DNA of 64,000 bases from Lachnospiraceae bacterium NSJ-143 (GTDB lineage Bacteria > Bacillota > Clostridia > Lachnospirales > Anaerotignaceae): the NCBI GenBank assembly GCA_022867625.1, contig JALIFM010000002.1, positions 1 to 64,000 on the forward strand, read 5' to 3'. The translations under genes and the position numbers were made by a program. Shown here in pieces: positions 34,001-42,966 of this stretch (its first letter is position 1; each line of letters opens with the position of its first letter). Below the pieces are notes generated by a model. It was not told the origin of the DNA. It searched no databases and saw only the letters and a list, made by a program, of their open reading frames with translations.

Positions 34001-35000
34001 TGCAAACACCAATATAAGCTGGAGCAGCAGCGACAGCGGTGTAGCTACGGTTGACTCTAATACAGGCAAGGTAACTGCTGTAAAGGCCGGAACAGCCACA
34101 ATAACTGCCAAGACTGAGGAGGGCGGCTTTGAGGCATCTTGCGCCGTAACTGTAAACGATGTGCAGGTGACAGGCATATCCGGAGTGCCGGGGGCACTTG
34201 CAATCTTGTCAGGAAAAAGCAGTGATATAACGCCTGTGATTGAGCCGGCCGGCGCCACAGACAAAGGTTGGAGCGCAGTAAGCAGCAACTCTGATGTGGC
34301 CAGCGCAAACATCGCCAATGGAGTGGCGACGGTTAAAGGTATTAAAGGCGGTACAGCCAGAATAACATTTACAGCCAACGGAGTGGGCGCTGGTGACGTG
34401 TCGGTAACTGCAGTATGTGATGTAACGGTTACATCTGCGCCTGCAAGTATTACGGGAGTGCCTTCTGAGCTTGAGCTTACAGCGGGGAAGGAGTCAACAC
34501 TTAACCCTGCAATAGAGCCGGCGGAGGCAGAGAAGAAATTTGTATTTGAGTGCAGTGATACAAATATAGCGACTGTAGACAAAAGTGGAAAAATAAAGGC
34601 TGTAAGCACCGGAACAGCGTATGTATACGTTTACGCAGAAGCTGACCGCAGTGTATTCACCGGAGTTACTGTAAAGGTAAAGGAACCTGTGAAGGTCTCT
34701 GCTATAACTTTCGGACAGAGCAGCTATAATTTTACTTATGGCAACGATATGATTATTAACTTTAAGGTTTCACCTGAAAATGCCGCGGATAATGGCGTTC
34801 AGGTAAGTGCTGACTCGCAATATGGCTCGGTTATAGACTCCTTTAGTGTCGAAAACAGTGGTAATGGGGTTATCAGCATAAAGGCAAAAAATAATGTTAC
34901 CGAATCATTCACAGTAACTGTTACCGCCAAGGACGGCAGCGGAGTGACAGGACAGTGTACAGTGAGTATAACGGAGTTTGTTGAGCTTCCAATCATATAA
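31092..35000 (+). CDS. SLH-domain surface protein with Ig-like (BIG2) repeats
   Basis: This 1302-aa exported protein has a signal peptide (residues 1-29, ending VSAA) and three SLH domains (about 30-75, 90-135 and 150-200; e.g. GHWAESTIRKWVNLGYISGY) that anchor it to secondary cell-wall polymer. Residues 230-670 are a beta-solenoid-like region of repeated ITLENITVEGKVLVRGG type, broken by a Ser/Gly linker near 425. From about 680 onward several BIG2 immunoglobulin-like domains follow (VTGVAVSPQTAEVDSGKTVQ with SSSDTGIATVDSTGNVTGV). It probably acts as an adhesin or polysaccharide-binding protein. GGAAAGGTGGG precedes the start. Its place between two sensory units suggests that they control it. 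Confidence 0.9.
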   Translation: MKKRIKKWLALITAVSVISSISVSVPVSAATMNDINGHWAESTIRKWVNLGYISGYPDNTFCPDKAISRAEFVVLVNKAFQTNNLASISFSDVPASYWAYNEIRKGVAAGYIRGNGNGTFSPGSMVTRQEAAVMIAGIKNLDLSSSSASFYNDSYAIADWSRGYVGAVSGAGIMKGFPNGDFKPQSGMTRSEAVMALDKALAYSKPSGGGNNQKPDNTESSTVSGDYTFSVSETVLKNKTIKGDLIIPEELSGKNITLENITVEGKVLVRGGNVITLEGSSLSRVVMDKSNAELKADKYSSVKTLSFESNGKISGYGFKNVNISDKDVDSITVNAEVESVLLDTEAKVRILADSYIDELEATKNADSSSISMSKGSKVDKMILRDKVKITGDGKIGTMTVYVSGIKSEIRPSSTVTKDGASKPSYSSSGSSSSGSSSKYDDLTLDDEDKKFDGDGDKYRDITIKADGVRLMDTVVTRNLTIDKKVGTGSVTIEDTDIHGNVYVYGGGENSVTFKNCNIDGDIISDISDRYTSKNKNNGQPVTIKFDKECKVDGNVRILDNTNLVSYGTGSKIKLPKVTVEKQLDKNFEIGINAGSLTIEKPCDIELKDGIYIDTAEIESGAGTTEINFYSGNPTVGTLTTHAKTELSGEGYVNQITAYAEIKIGSDVGYGSAQYPNDTENDVKVTGVAVSPQTAEVDSGKTVQLTAQVSPAGADNKKVVWSSSDTGIATVDSTGNVTGVKTGTATITAKTDDGGKTASCTVTVKEPAVSIKLSAENLTLEGHVAKKLTAVVEPESTPDKTVVFESSDDSIVSVGTFSVNQEVMVMAQYPGKAIITVRTKDGKAEAKCNIEVKYVAPTDFTIDSEMELKTDDKERKRIQISPVSPKNAMLLDDHMVYTSENENVAAVDKSGFVTAKGAGKTNITVNIDGIVRTCAVTVTQPVTGITINKTEAALGIGDTLDLTAQVQPADAANTNISWSSSDSGVATVDSNTGKVTAVKAGTATITAKTEEGGFEASCAVTVNDVQVTGISGVPGALAILSGKSSDITPVIEPAGATDKGWSAVSSNSDVASANIANGVATVKGIKGGTARITFTANGVGAGDVSVTAVCDVTVTSAPASITGVPSELELTAGKESTLNPAIEPAEAEKKFVFECSDTNIATVDKSGKIKAVSTGTAYVYVYAEADRSVFTGVTVKVKEPVKVSAITFGQSSYNFTYGNDMIINFKVSPENAADNGVQVSADSQYGSVIDSFSVENSGNGVISIKAKNNVTESFTVTVTAKDGSGVTGQCTVSITEFVELPII

Positions 35001-35189
35001 TAAAGTATGGTGTACTGTCGGTTAAGGCAGGCTTTGCGCAGGGAATTAAACAGGTTTTTGCTGTTTAGTCCTGCTGCTCCTGCTATTACTGCATAAAAGC
35101 CGATAAGAAGCGGAAATCCGTTAAATGGCAGGAAATATGACTGAAAAATACGGAATTTTTGAGGCCATTAATTGAAGACACAGCAATAT

Positions 35190-35229
35190 AAAGCCCTGCA
35201 AACATTAATATTATGTTTGCAGGGCTTTT
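35190..35229 (+). terminator. Strong terminator with 16-bp stem
   Basis: AAAGCCCTGCAAACAT (35190-35205) pairs with ATGTTTGCAGGGCTTT (35213-35228), followed by T-rich sequence. It lies 190 bp after the surface-protein gene. The rest of 35001-35330 holds no gene. Confidence 0.9.
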
Positions 35230-35330
35230 CTTGTGTTTTAATACCCTGTATGCTATAATAAACTGAAGCATACATGAGCAGAGTTATGAGCTGATGATTT
35301 GGCCACAATAAAGGGAGAAGGGGAAAATCT

Positions 35331-36608
35331 ATGATAAGACGGGGAACGGCTGTGTTTTGCGCGGCTTTGTTTTTATGTATATCTTCGCTTGCCGGCTGCG
35401 GCAGCAGCAATGTGGTTGTGAGTTATAAGGAACAGGAAGGGAATATAACTACACTAACTTTTTTCGGCAATAAATATGAACCTGAGAATGTAGTTGTTAT
35501 TGAGGATATAATATCATCGTTTATGAATGAAAATCCGGGTATCAGAGTCTCATATGAAAGTATTAAGGGTAATGAGTACTATGAAGCGCTGAAAAAGCGT
35601 ATTGAGGCTGGCAGGGGCGATGATATATTTATGGTAAACCATGATATAATTCTGGAACTGGAAAGCCTTGGGAAGGTGGCTGATTTGTCAGGGCTTTCTT
35701 CAATACAGAATTATACAGACAATATGCTCAGTCAGATGGACGAGAACGGAAAGGTCTATTGGATTCCGACAACAGTATCAATGTTTGGGCTTTACTGCAA
35801 CCTTGATATTTTAAAAAAGCATGGGCAGGATATACCTGAAACACTGGCAGAATGGGAGGACGTATGCGGTTATTTTGCTTCACAGGGCATAACGCCTATT
35901 GTAGCCAATAATGATATATCACTTAAAACGCTTGCTATTGGCAAGGGTTTATTTTCGGTATATCAGGAAAACAGACAAAAGGAAGTTTTTGAAAGGCTCA
36001 ATAATGGTGAGGAAAAGCTGAGCAGCTATTTGAGACCCGGATTTTCGATAGTGGAGGATTTTATAGAAAAGAGGTATATTGACCCGGCCAAAGCCATAAT
36101 AACAAATAAAACATCTGATGACCTGAAGGAATTTGTAAAAGGAGAATCGCCTTTTATGCTTACAGGGGCTTGGGCCGCCGGAAGAATGGAAGGAATGAAC
36201 CCGGACTTTTCTTATAAGGTTGTGCCGCTTCCGGTGCTTGCCGACGGTTCACTTATTGTTATTAATGCTGATACAAGGCTCAGTGTAAATGCTGACAGCA
36301 ACAATATGGAGGCGGCCATGCAGTTTGTGGAATATTTTACCAGTAAGGAAAATATACAGAAATTTGCTGACCAGCAGTCCTCATTCAGCCCGCTTAAAGG
36401 AGGAAACCTTTCGCCTGTTTCTGAGATACAGACCATGCTTTTGTGCTATGAATCCGGAAGGACAGTGATAGGGGCGGACGCACTCCTTGACCTACCTATA
36501 TGGAATATAACAGAGGAGGTATCAAAAAAGCTGCTGCGGGGAGAACCGCTTGAAGCCGCTATGGAATGGATGGACTGCCAAGCAGAGGCTGAAAGGAGCA
36601 CTGACTGA
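35331..36608 (+). CDS. Solute-binding lipoprotein (ABC family 1), kinase-coupled
   Basis: This 425-aa lipoprotein has signal peptide lipobox LAGC (Cys23) and a family-1 sugar-type binding fold: TTLTFFGNKYEPEN, then DIISSFMNENPGIRVSYESI and GDDIFMVNHDIILELESLGK. It resembles the protein at 29107-30420 in length and order of motifs, so the two are paralogues. The stop codon shares its last base with the kinase start (TGATG), so the lipoprotein and kinase are coupled. There is no transport permease. It is best read as the ligand-binding subunit of the kinase encoded next to it (inference). Confidence 0.88.
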   Translation: MIRRGTAVFCAALFLCISSLAGCGSSNVVVSYKEQEGNITTLTFFGNKYEPENVVVIEDIISSFMNENPGIRVSYESIKGNEYYEALKKRIEAGRGDDIFMVNHDIILELESLGKVADLSGLSSIQNYTDNMLSQMDENGKVYWIPTTVSMFGLYCNLDILKKHGQDIPETLAEWEDVCGYFASQGITPIVANNDISLKTLAIGKGLFSVYQENRQKEVFERLNNGEEKLSSYLRPGFSIVEDFIEKRYIDPAKAIITNKTSDDLKEFVKGESPFMLTGAWAAGRMEGMNPDFSYKVVPLPVLADGSLIVINADTRLSVNADSNNMEAAMQFVEYFTSKENIQKFADQQSSFSPLKGGNLSPVSEIQTMLLCYESGRTVIGADALLDLPIWNITEEVSKKLLRGEPLEAAMEWMDCQAEAERSTD

Positions 36609-39600
36609 TGATTGAGGGGGATAAAAGCAGAAAAAGGTTGAATATAATACTGGCTGCTGTTCTGGTTGGCCTTATACTGAGTGTCATGACATGCATGTTT
36701 ATGACAGGCGTTCAGCAGGAGCTTTGGAACCAGTCTGTAAGCACAATAATGGAGAGCACAAAACAGGGAAGAAATACACTTCAGATACAGCTTCAAAAGG
36801 AATATGAGTCTATGGAGAACATAGCGGAGTACCTTATGGAATTTTCTTCTGACCAGAAAAAGGAAATTAACAGTGTTATACGCGATTATACCCGTGTGGA
36901 TGAAGAAGTATCGCTGTATCTGGACAATAAAACAAGCTTTCCGTATGGTGCAAAAACTGATACTGAAACTGGCGAAATACTGCTGAAAAGAGATATGCAG
37001 TTTGGAATAATAGACCCGCATATAAGCAGTGTGACCGGTGTTAATGTGTTTAACCTATTTACAAGACTGACATTTAAAGACGGAACCAGAGGGTACCTGA
37101 TAAAGGAATATGAGGTTGGTGAAATTGTAGACAGCTTCAGCCTGTCATTTTACAATGATGAGGGATTTTCGTATGTAGCAGACGCGCAGGGAAACATACT
37201 CATACGCCCGCCGCACCCAAACAGCAATAAAACAGTAAAAAACCTGTTTGATATGATTCATATGACACACAATGATACAGAAAGTGTTGAAAAATTCCGC
37301 AGGTCACTTGAAAGCGCCAGCACAGGCTGGGCGGTGTTTGAATATCAGGAGGAGAGCACGGTATTTTGTTATACACCCCTTAATCTGCAAACAGACTGGT
37401 ACCTCATTTCAATAATCCCCAGAGATGTGGTAAATGAGCAGACACGCCAGATTTTATTTCGGGCAATTTTGCTGATTGTGAGTATTATATCCGGCATAGC
37501 TCTCCTTTTGATTTTCTATATAAGATATGCCAACAGGGTAAACAGAAAGCTGCTCAGCCAGGCTAATTATATCGGTCATTTGTATAACGCAGTGCCGGAG
37601 GGCATAGCGCTGATTACGGTGGAGCGGCCTTATCGGTTTATACAGCTGAACCGAAAAGGACTTCGCATGCTTGACTGTCCGGAGGATTCAGGAAACAGCG
37701 CTATTAGCGGCAAAATGCTGAAGGAAGTACTGTATCCTGAGGATTACGAAAAGACAGCTGTGATATTTGAAGATACAGCGGACAACAGCAAAAAAAATAT
37801 TTTCGAGAATAGAGTGATAAAATCGGACGGAGGTTTTTTCTGGGCTTCAGGCGTTGTAGAAAAAACTTTAGATGAAAACGGAGCACCTATACTTATTGCC
37901 ACATTCCACGATATAACAGACCAGAAGCTTGCTGATGAGGAGGCAAAAAGGGAAAACCTCCAGGAGCGCACCATGCTTGTGGGGGCTGTTTCCAATGTTT
38001 ACCCGATTATTATAAGCCTGAACCTGAGTGCGGACTTGATAAAATTTGTTTATGTAAAGCAAGGGCTTATGGTCAAGCTGGGTGCACAGACAGCCTACAG
38101 TGAGCTTTATGAGGATTTTATACATACTGTGCATCCTGATAATTTAAATGAGTTTAAGCGCAGATTCTCTCCTGAAAATCTTAAACGTACACTTGGAAAT
38201 GATAACAAAGAGATATTTCTGGAGGCAAGGCAAAAGCTTATGGATGGTAAATACCACTGGACTTCAACACAGATTGTATATGTGGATAACCCATATTCAA
38301 GCGATAAGCTTGCCATACTCATATCAAGGCGGATTGATGAGCAGAGGTATGAGGAAGAACAGCAGAGGAACGCTCTGCAAAGTGCTCTGGACAATGCCAG
38401 AGCCGCAAATGTGGCTAAAAGCCAGTTTTTATCAAATATGAGCCATGATATACGTACGCCTATGAATGCAATTATAGGGATGACTGCTATTGCCGGACAC
38501 CACCTTGATGACCGGGAAAGGGTGATGGAATGTCTGCAAAAAATCAACCTTTCAAGCAAGCACCTTCTCAGTCTTATAAATGATGTGCTTGATATGTCGA
38601 AAATTGAGAGCGGTAAGCTTTCTATGAAGGAAGAGCCTTTTAATTTTGCTGAGCTTGCCGCTGACGCTGTGGAGCTTGTCAGGTCACAGTCAGACGCAAA
38701 TAATATCAAGCTTGAAATTAATATGCGTGTACTGAAGAATGAAAAGGTATTGGGTGACCCTCTGCGTATAAGTCAGGTATGTATAAATATTTTGGGAAAC
38801 GCTGTTAAGTATACTCCTGAGGGAGGAAAAGTCAGTGTTGAGGTGGAGCAGGAGGAAAGCTCCCGCGGAGGATACCAGCGATATATTTTCAGATGCACTG
38901 ACACTGGAATAGGCATGAACAGAGAGTTCCTGAAAAAATTATTCCTTCCGTTTGAAAGGGTGCAGGACAGTGAAAACAGCAGAATTTCAGGAACCGGCCT
39001 GGGAATGGCAATTACAAAAAACCTTGTTGATTTGATGAACGGCGAAATAGAAGTGGAAAGTGAGCCGGGCAAGGGTTCGGTGTTTACGGTTACTATACCG
39101 TTAAAGCTTCAGGATACAAATCAGGAGGAAGTGCCAAAGGAATGGATAGGTGTAAAGAGCCTTGTTGTTGACGATGATAGACAGACCTGCGAAAACGCTG
39201 TGGAGCTTTTAGACCGAATGGGACTCTGTGCAGAGTACGTAACTGGGGGAAAGGAAGCTGTAGACAGTGTTGTAAGGGAAGCAGGAACAAGCAAGCCTTT
39301 TGAGCTTGTAATTGTGGACTGGAAAATGCCTGATATGGACGGTGTGGAAGTTACAAGGCATATAAGGGAGACTGTTGGGCCTGACCTGCCGGTGATTATA
39401 CTTTCTGCATATGACTGGTCCGACATTGAAAACGAGGCCAAAAATGCCGGAGTAACATCATTTTTGTCAAAACCTTTTTACCGGTCAAAGATATGCTATC
39501 TGCTGAATGAGCTGAGCGGTGAAAGACAGAACGCTGAGTGTAAAAACAGTGGGGTAAAACATGATTTTTCCGGCAAAAAAATCCTTCTTGTTGAGGATAA

Positions 39601-39955
39601 CGCTATGAACAGGGAAATTGCCAAAACTATAATAGAAGAAATGGGTATACAGGTTGAAGTGGCATGCGATGGATTAGAAGCTGTGAGCAAGGTTAACAGC
39701 TCATCCGATGGTTACTATAACCTGATATTTATGGATGTGCAGATGCCGAAAATGGACGGCTATGAAGCTACAGAAGCTATAAGAAAAATTGAAAGGAAAT
39801 ATACAAGAAGTGTTCCTATAGTAGCCATGACTGCAAATGCCTTTGAGGAAGATGTGCATATGGCCATACGGTCCGGAATGAATGCCCATTTTGCAAAACC
39901 GATAGATGTTGACGAGCTGGAAAGAATACTGTGCCGATATTTATTAAATGAATAA
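36608..39955 (+). CDS. Hybrid sensor histidine kinase with two receiver domains
   Basis: This 1115-aa kinase is laid out like the one at 26208-29117 but longer. It has a transmembrane helix at residues 12-33, an extracellular Cache-like domain of about 250 residues, a second helix near 282-304, and a PAS domain (about 320-440) plus a second PAS-like segment (about 455-570). HisKA carries H613 (NMSHDIRTPMNA), followed by HATPase boxes (NILGNAVKY, GTGLGMAI) and receivers with D904 (VDWKMP) and D1043 (FMDVQMP). The close similarity of the kinase cores (DWKMP, LSAYDW, DNAMNREI) marks the two as paralogues. No output domain or neighbouring regulator of the usual type is present. Confidence 0.93.
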   Translation: MIEGDKSRKRLNIILAAVLVGLILSVMTCMFMTGVQQELWNQSVSTIMESTKQGRNTLQIQLQKEYESMENIAEYLMEFSSDQKKEINSVIRDYTRVDEEVSLYLDNKTSFPYGAKTDTETGEILLKRDMQFGIIDPHISSVTGVNVFNLFTRLTFKDGTRGYLIKEYEVGEIVDSFSLSFYNDEGFSYVADAQGNILIRPPHPNSNKTVKNLFDMIHMTHNDTESVEKFRRSLESASTGWAVFEYQEESTVFCYTPLNLQTDWYLISIIPRDVVNEQTRQILFRAILLIVSIISGIALLLIFYIRYANRVNRKLLSQANYIGHLYNAVPEGIALITVERPYRFIQLNRKGLRMLDCPEDSGNSAISGKMLKEVLYPEDYEKTAVIFEDTADNSKKNIFENRVIKSDGGFFWASGVVEKTLDENGAPILIATFHDITDQKLADEEAKRENLQERTMLVGAVSNVYPIIISLNLSADLIKFVYVKQGLMVKLGAQTAYSELYEDFIHTVHPDNLNEFKRRFSPENLKRTLGNDNKEIFLEARQKLMDGKYHWTSTQIVYVDNPYSSDKLAILISRRIDEQRYEEEQQRNALQSALDNARAANVAKSQFLSNMSHDIRTPMNAIIGMTAIAGHHLDDRERVMECLQKINLSSKHLLSLINDVLDMSKIESGKLSMKEEPFNFAELAADAVELVRSQSDANNIKLEINMRVLKNEKVLGDPLRISQVCINILGNAVKYTPEGGKVSVEVEQEESSRGGYQRYIFRCTDTGIGMNREFLKKLFLPFERVQDSENSRISGTGLGMAITKNLVDLMNGEIEVESEPGKGSVFTVTIPLKLQDTNQEEVPKEWIGVKSLVVDDDRQTCENAVELLDRMGLCAEYVTGGKEAVDSVVREAGTSKPFELVIVDWKMPDMDGVEVTRHIRETVGPDLPVIILSAYDWSDIENEAKNAGVTSFLSKPFYRSKICYLLNELSGERQNAECKNSGVKHDFSGKKILLVEDNAMNREIAKTIIEEMGIQVEVACDGLEAVSKVNSSSDGYYNLIFMDVQMPKMDGYEATEAIRKIERKYTRSVPIVAMTANAFEEDVHMAIRSGMNAHFAKPIDVDELERILCRYLLNE

Positions 39956-39967
39956 CAGAATTGTTTT

Positions 39968-40048
39968 AGCCTGCCCTTATAATCTGATTTATGGTAAAAT
40001 AGTACAATAAAGCAGATTACTTATAAGGCGCAGGCTTTTTTGCGCCTT
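39968..40048 (+). terminator. Overlapping alternative hairpins before GntR gene
   Basis: AGCCTGCCCTTATAA (39968-39982) pairs with TTATAAGGCGCAGGCT (40021-40036) with one bulge, and T residues follow. The second arm shares AAGGCGC (40025-40031) with another stem, whose partner is GCGCCTT (40042-40048). Both cannot form together, so this may be a terminator with an alternative fold or an attenuator. Confidence 0.6.
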
Positions 40049-40074
40049 TAGCATTAATACGTTAGGGTGAGGTC

Positions 40075-41472
40075 ATGAGGTTAGACAAGGGCCTTTACAG
40101 GCTCGTTTATGAATTTTATGAGGCAAGGATAATATACGGCTTTTATGTTTATGGCGACAGGCTTCCTTCCATACAAAAAATCAGTGCGATTTTTCAGATG
40201 GCACCGGCTACGGTTCGCTCGGCGCTCTCCAAGCTGGAAAAAAACGGTTATATAAGTGTTGAGCAGAGGAAGGCGGCAAGTGTTATATACAAATGTGAAC
40301 CGGGGCAGTTTAGAAAAAACGCCGCAGAGTATTTTGTCTGCCGAAGGGACGGAATAATAGATTTAATCAAATCCGGAAAGGTATTGTTTGAGCCGTTATG
40401 GGAGGAAGGGCTGCGAAGGTGGGAGGATAAGGACTGGGAGATTCTTACAGACAGCATAGTTAAAAACGTTTCCGGCACTGTGTCTATGTCTGTTAAATTT
40501 TATATACTTGCTATAGGAGCGTTAAACAACAGGCTTGCGCTCAATCTATACTGGGAAATGATACGGTATATTCAATTTCCGTATCTTGGCGATATTGACG
40601 AGTATAAAACGGTGTTTCCTGAATTTAACGCATGCAGACATGAAGAGGTGCTGAGGTTTATTAACAGTGAGTTTGAGGCAAGCTTTGGAAGGGCCATTGA
40701 TAAGCTGCTGCCGTTTATAGGACAGGCCGAAGAGGATTACGGCCTTAAGGGAGCTGAGCAGATTCCTTTTATCTGGAATATTTACAGACAGCGCCCGCAG
40801 ATGAGGTATACACTGGTTTCAAGGCTGATACATGAGATAGTAATTGGGAAGTATAATACAGGCAGTTTTCTGCCGTCTCTGCCTCAGCTGGCTGAAAAAT
40901 ATGATGTTTCGGTAAATACTGTGCGCAGGACACTTGATATAATGGAAGGGCTGGGTATAATTAAAACATGCCACGGAAAAGGAAGCTTTGTGTGCGAAAT
41001 GAACGGGAATATAGATTTTTCCAAAGCTGAAATTCGCGAAGGTCTGCGGCTGTATAGGGAAAGCCTGCAGATACTGACAATAACGGTTGACAAGGTAATA
41101 CTGAGCACACTTAAATGCGCCGGTACCGAACAAATAGAGACACTGAGAAAAAGGCTTAATGAGATTGTAGAGAAAAAACACAGTTACATATGTTTTGAAG
41201 TGATGTTCGATTTTATCGATAAAAACTGCGGAATGCAGCTTGTACGAGAATGCTATGAAAAACTGAGAGAGCTTTTGACATGGGGATATCCGTTTGTGCT
41301 AATCAGGCTTAAAAACGGAAGCCTTAACCTGCTGTACAGTGAAATTATAGCAAAAATGGAGCATATGCTGCAAAACGGCTGTCAGGAAGGATTTGCTTAC
41401 GAGTGGAGAAAGCTTATGCTGAAAGAAACCCAAAGGCTAAGTGAGATGTTCAACAGTACAAAGCTGGTTTGA
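40075..41472 (+). CDS. GntR-type regulator with two winged-helix domains
   Basis: This 465-aa protein has two GntR-like winged helices: residues 5-75 (GDRLPSIQKISAIFQMAPAT and VRSALSKLEKNGYI) and residues 244-310 (GSFLPSLPQLAEKYDVSVNT and VRRTLDIMEGLGII). Each is followed by an alpha-helical region of about 160 residues. Ordinary GntR proteins have one such domain. The duplicated build suggests that one chain can contact two half-sites. It lies directly after the second lipoprotein-kinase pair and 30 nt before tag, without a clear terminator between, so it may control the sensory loci or the downstream genes. Confidence 0.85.
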   Translation: MRLDKGLYRLVYEFYEARIIYGFYVYGDRLPSIQKISAIFQMAPATVRSALSKLEKNGYISVEQRKAASVIYKCEPGQFRKNAAEYFVCRRDGIIDLIKSGKVLFEPLWEEGLRRWEDKDWEILTDSIVKNVSGTVSMSVKFYILAIGALNNRLALNLYWEMIRYIQFPYLGDIDEYKTVFPEFNACRHEEVLRFINSEFEASFGRAIDKLLPFIGQAEEDYGLKGAEQIPFIWNIYRQRPQMRYTLVSRLIHEIVIGKYNTGSFLPSLPQLAEKYDVSVNTVRRTLDIMEGLGIIKTCHGKGSFVCEMNGNIDFSKAEIREGLRLYRESLQILTITVDKVILSTLKCAGTEQIETLRKRLNEIVEKKHSYICFEVMFDFIDKNCGMQLVRECYEKLRELLTWGYPFVLIRLKNGSLNLLYSEIIAKMEHMLQNGCQEGFAYEWRKLMLKETQRLSEMFNSTKLV

Positions 41473-41502
41473 GTGTATCTGTGGATAGTGGAGGCGAGAC
41501 AT

Positions 41503-42105
41503 ATGGAACGGTGCAGTTGGTGTTTGAACAGTGAAAAAATGATTCGTTACCATGATGAGGAGTGGGGTGTGCCGCTTTTTGATGACAGAAAGCAGTTTGA
41601 GTTTCTTATGCTTGAGGTAATGCAGTGTGGGCTTAACTGGAATATGATGATTGAAAAGCGTGAAATATTCCGTAAATGCTTTGACAATTTTGACTTTGGA
41701 CTGATAGCTGAATATGATGAAAACGATATAATGCGTATAATGTCCACTGAAGGAATGGTTAAATCGGAAAGGAAAATAAGGGCTGTAATCAATAACGCTG
41801 TACACTTTAAAGAGATTCGCAGTGAATTCGTCTCATTCAGTGAATATCTTTGGAGCTATTCCAAAGGAAAGAGTATACTGTACGCCGGACATCAAAAGGG
41901 CGTACTGCCGGCTAAAAACGGACTTTCAGAAAGGATAAGCATGGATTTGAAAAAACGTGGGTTTAAATATCTTGGGCCTGTTACAGTATATTCTCACCTT
42001 TCGGCCAGCGGGATTATAAATGACCACATAGAAAACTGTTTCAGGTATAATGAAATATTAAAAAGCTTTCCCACAGTACATAAAAGAAAGGACAATGAGG
42101 GATGA
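41503..42105 (+). CDS. tag: DNA-3-methyladenine glycosylase I
   Basis: This 200-aa base-excision repair enzyme removes 3-methyladenine from alkylated DNA. MERCSW with Cys4, YHDEEWGVP with His17, and the late DHIENCF carrying His and Cys four residues apart are the conserved zinc ligands of Tag proteins. LMLEVMQCGLNW is the conserved active-site helix region. GGAGG eight bases before ATG 41503 rules out the longer frame from 41473. Its stop overlaps the start of the amidase gene (ATGA). Confidence 0.92.
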   Translation: MERCSWCLNSEKMIRYHDEEWGVPLFDDRKQFEFLMLEVMQCGLNWNMMIEKREIFRKCFDNFDFGLIAEYDENDIMRIMSTEGMVKSERKIRAVINNAVHFKEIRSEFVSFSEYLWSYSKGKSILYAGHQKGVLPAKNGLSERISMDLKKRGFKYLGPVTVYSHLSASGIINDHIENCFRYNEILKSFPTVHKRKDNEG

Positions 42106-42944
42106 GTAAAGCCGGAGGAAATAAAGTAAAAATAGCCCAGATTCAGCATATGGTGCACAAGGATAAGGCGGATACGGCAGAGATGCTTAAAAAGGAATGT
42201 GAAGCGGCGGCTGGGCAAAACGCGGATATTGTAGCCTTGCCTGAGATGTTCTGCTGTCCGTATGAGACTGTAAACTTTCCGGCTTACGCTGAGGAGGAAG
42301 GCGGGTTTTTGTGGAGTGAGTGCTCAGGGCTTGCCAGAAAGTATGGGATATACCTGTCGGCAGGCACTATGCCGGAACGTAGCTCTGACGGGCGTATATT
42401 TAATACAGCCTATGTTTTTGACAGGCATGGCAGGCAGATAGCAAAACACAGAAAAATGCACCTGTTTGATATAGATGTCAAAGGCGGTCAGAGGTTTAAG
42501 GAGTCCGAAACTCTTGCGGCTGGAGATTCAATAAATGTGTTTCAGACTGAGTTTGGCAAATTCGGTATTTGCATATGCTACGATTTCAGGTTCCCGGAGC
42601 TTGGGCGCCTGATGGCGCTTAAAGGCGCTGAGGCTGTACTGGTGCCGGCGGCCTTTAACATGACAACAGGACCGGCACACTGGGAAATAATGTTTAGTTC
42701 ACAGTCGGTTAATAACCAGATATATACTATAGGCACAGCGCCTGCAAGAGACAGCCTTGCCTCATATACCTCATGGGGACACAGTATTGTCTGCGACCCG
42801 TGGGGAAGAGTGCTGAGTCAGATGGACGAAAATGAGGGAATGGCTGTAAGTGAAATTGATTTATCGTATGTGGAGGAAGTAAGGGAGCAGCTTCCGCTTT
42901 TGAGGCACAGAAGAACTGACGTTTACAAGCTTGAAGAAATTTAA
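42102..42944 (+). CDS. Carbon-nitrogen hydrolase (omega-amidase-like nitrilase family)
   Basis: This 280-aa enzyme of the nitrilase superfamily hydrolyses amide C-N bonds. The catalytic triad is visible: Glu48 in LPEMF, Lys118 in HRKMH and Cys159 in CYDFRFPE. The HLFDIDV and FRFPELGRLMAL surroundings are those of omega-amidase/deaminated glutathione amidase (Nit2-like) members, which act on alpha-ketoglutaramate or similar. It is translationally coupled to tag by a four-base overlap. A shared terminator follows. Confidence 0.9.
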   Translation: MSKAGGNKVKIAQIQHMVHKDKADTAEMLKKECEAAAGQNADIVALPEMFCCPYETVNFPAYAEEEGGFLWSECSGLARKYGIYLSAGTMPERSSDGRIFNTAYVFDRHGRQIAKHRKMHLFDIDVKGGQRFKESETLAAGDSINVFQTEFGKFGICICYDFRFPELGRLMALKGAEAVLVPAAFNMTTGPAHWEIMFSSQSVNNQIYTIGTAPARDSLASYTSWGHSIVCDPWGRVLSQMDENEGMAVSEIDLSYVEEVREQLPLLRHRRTDVYKLEEI

Positions 42945-42966
42945 GTCATCTAAATAATATAGTTTG

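Noticed and set aside
33100-34700. Repeated units that could be mistaken for a DNA repeat array
   Set aside because: They are protein-level Ig-like domain repeats of about 80 residues with diverged DNA. There are no short identical repeats with unique spacers, so it is not a CRISPR array.
32291-34996. Long open frames on the minus strand inside the SLH/Ig protein gene
   Set aside because: They are antisense to repetitive, Ser/Thr/Val-rich coding sequence, lack ribosome binding sites and show no family resemblance.
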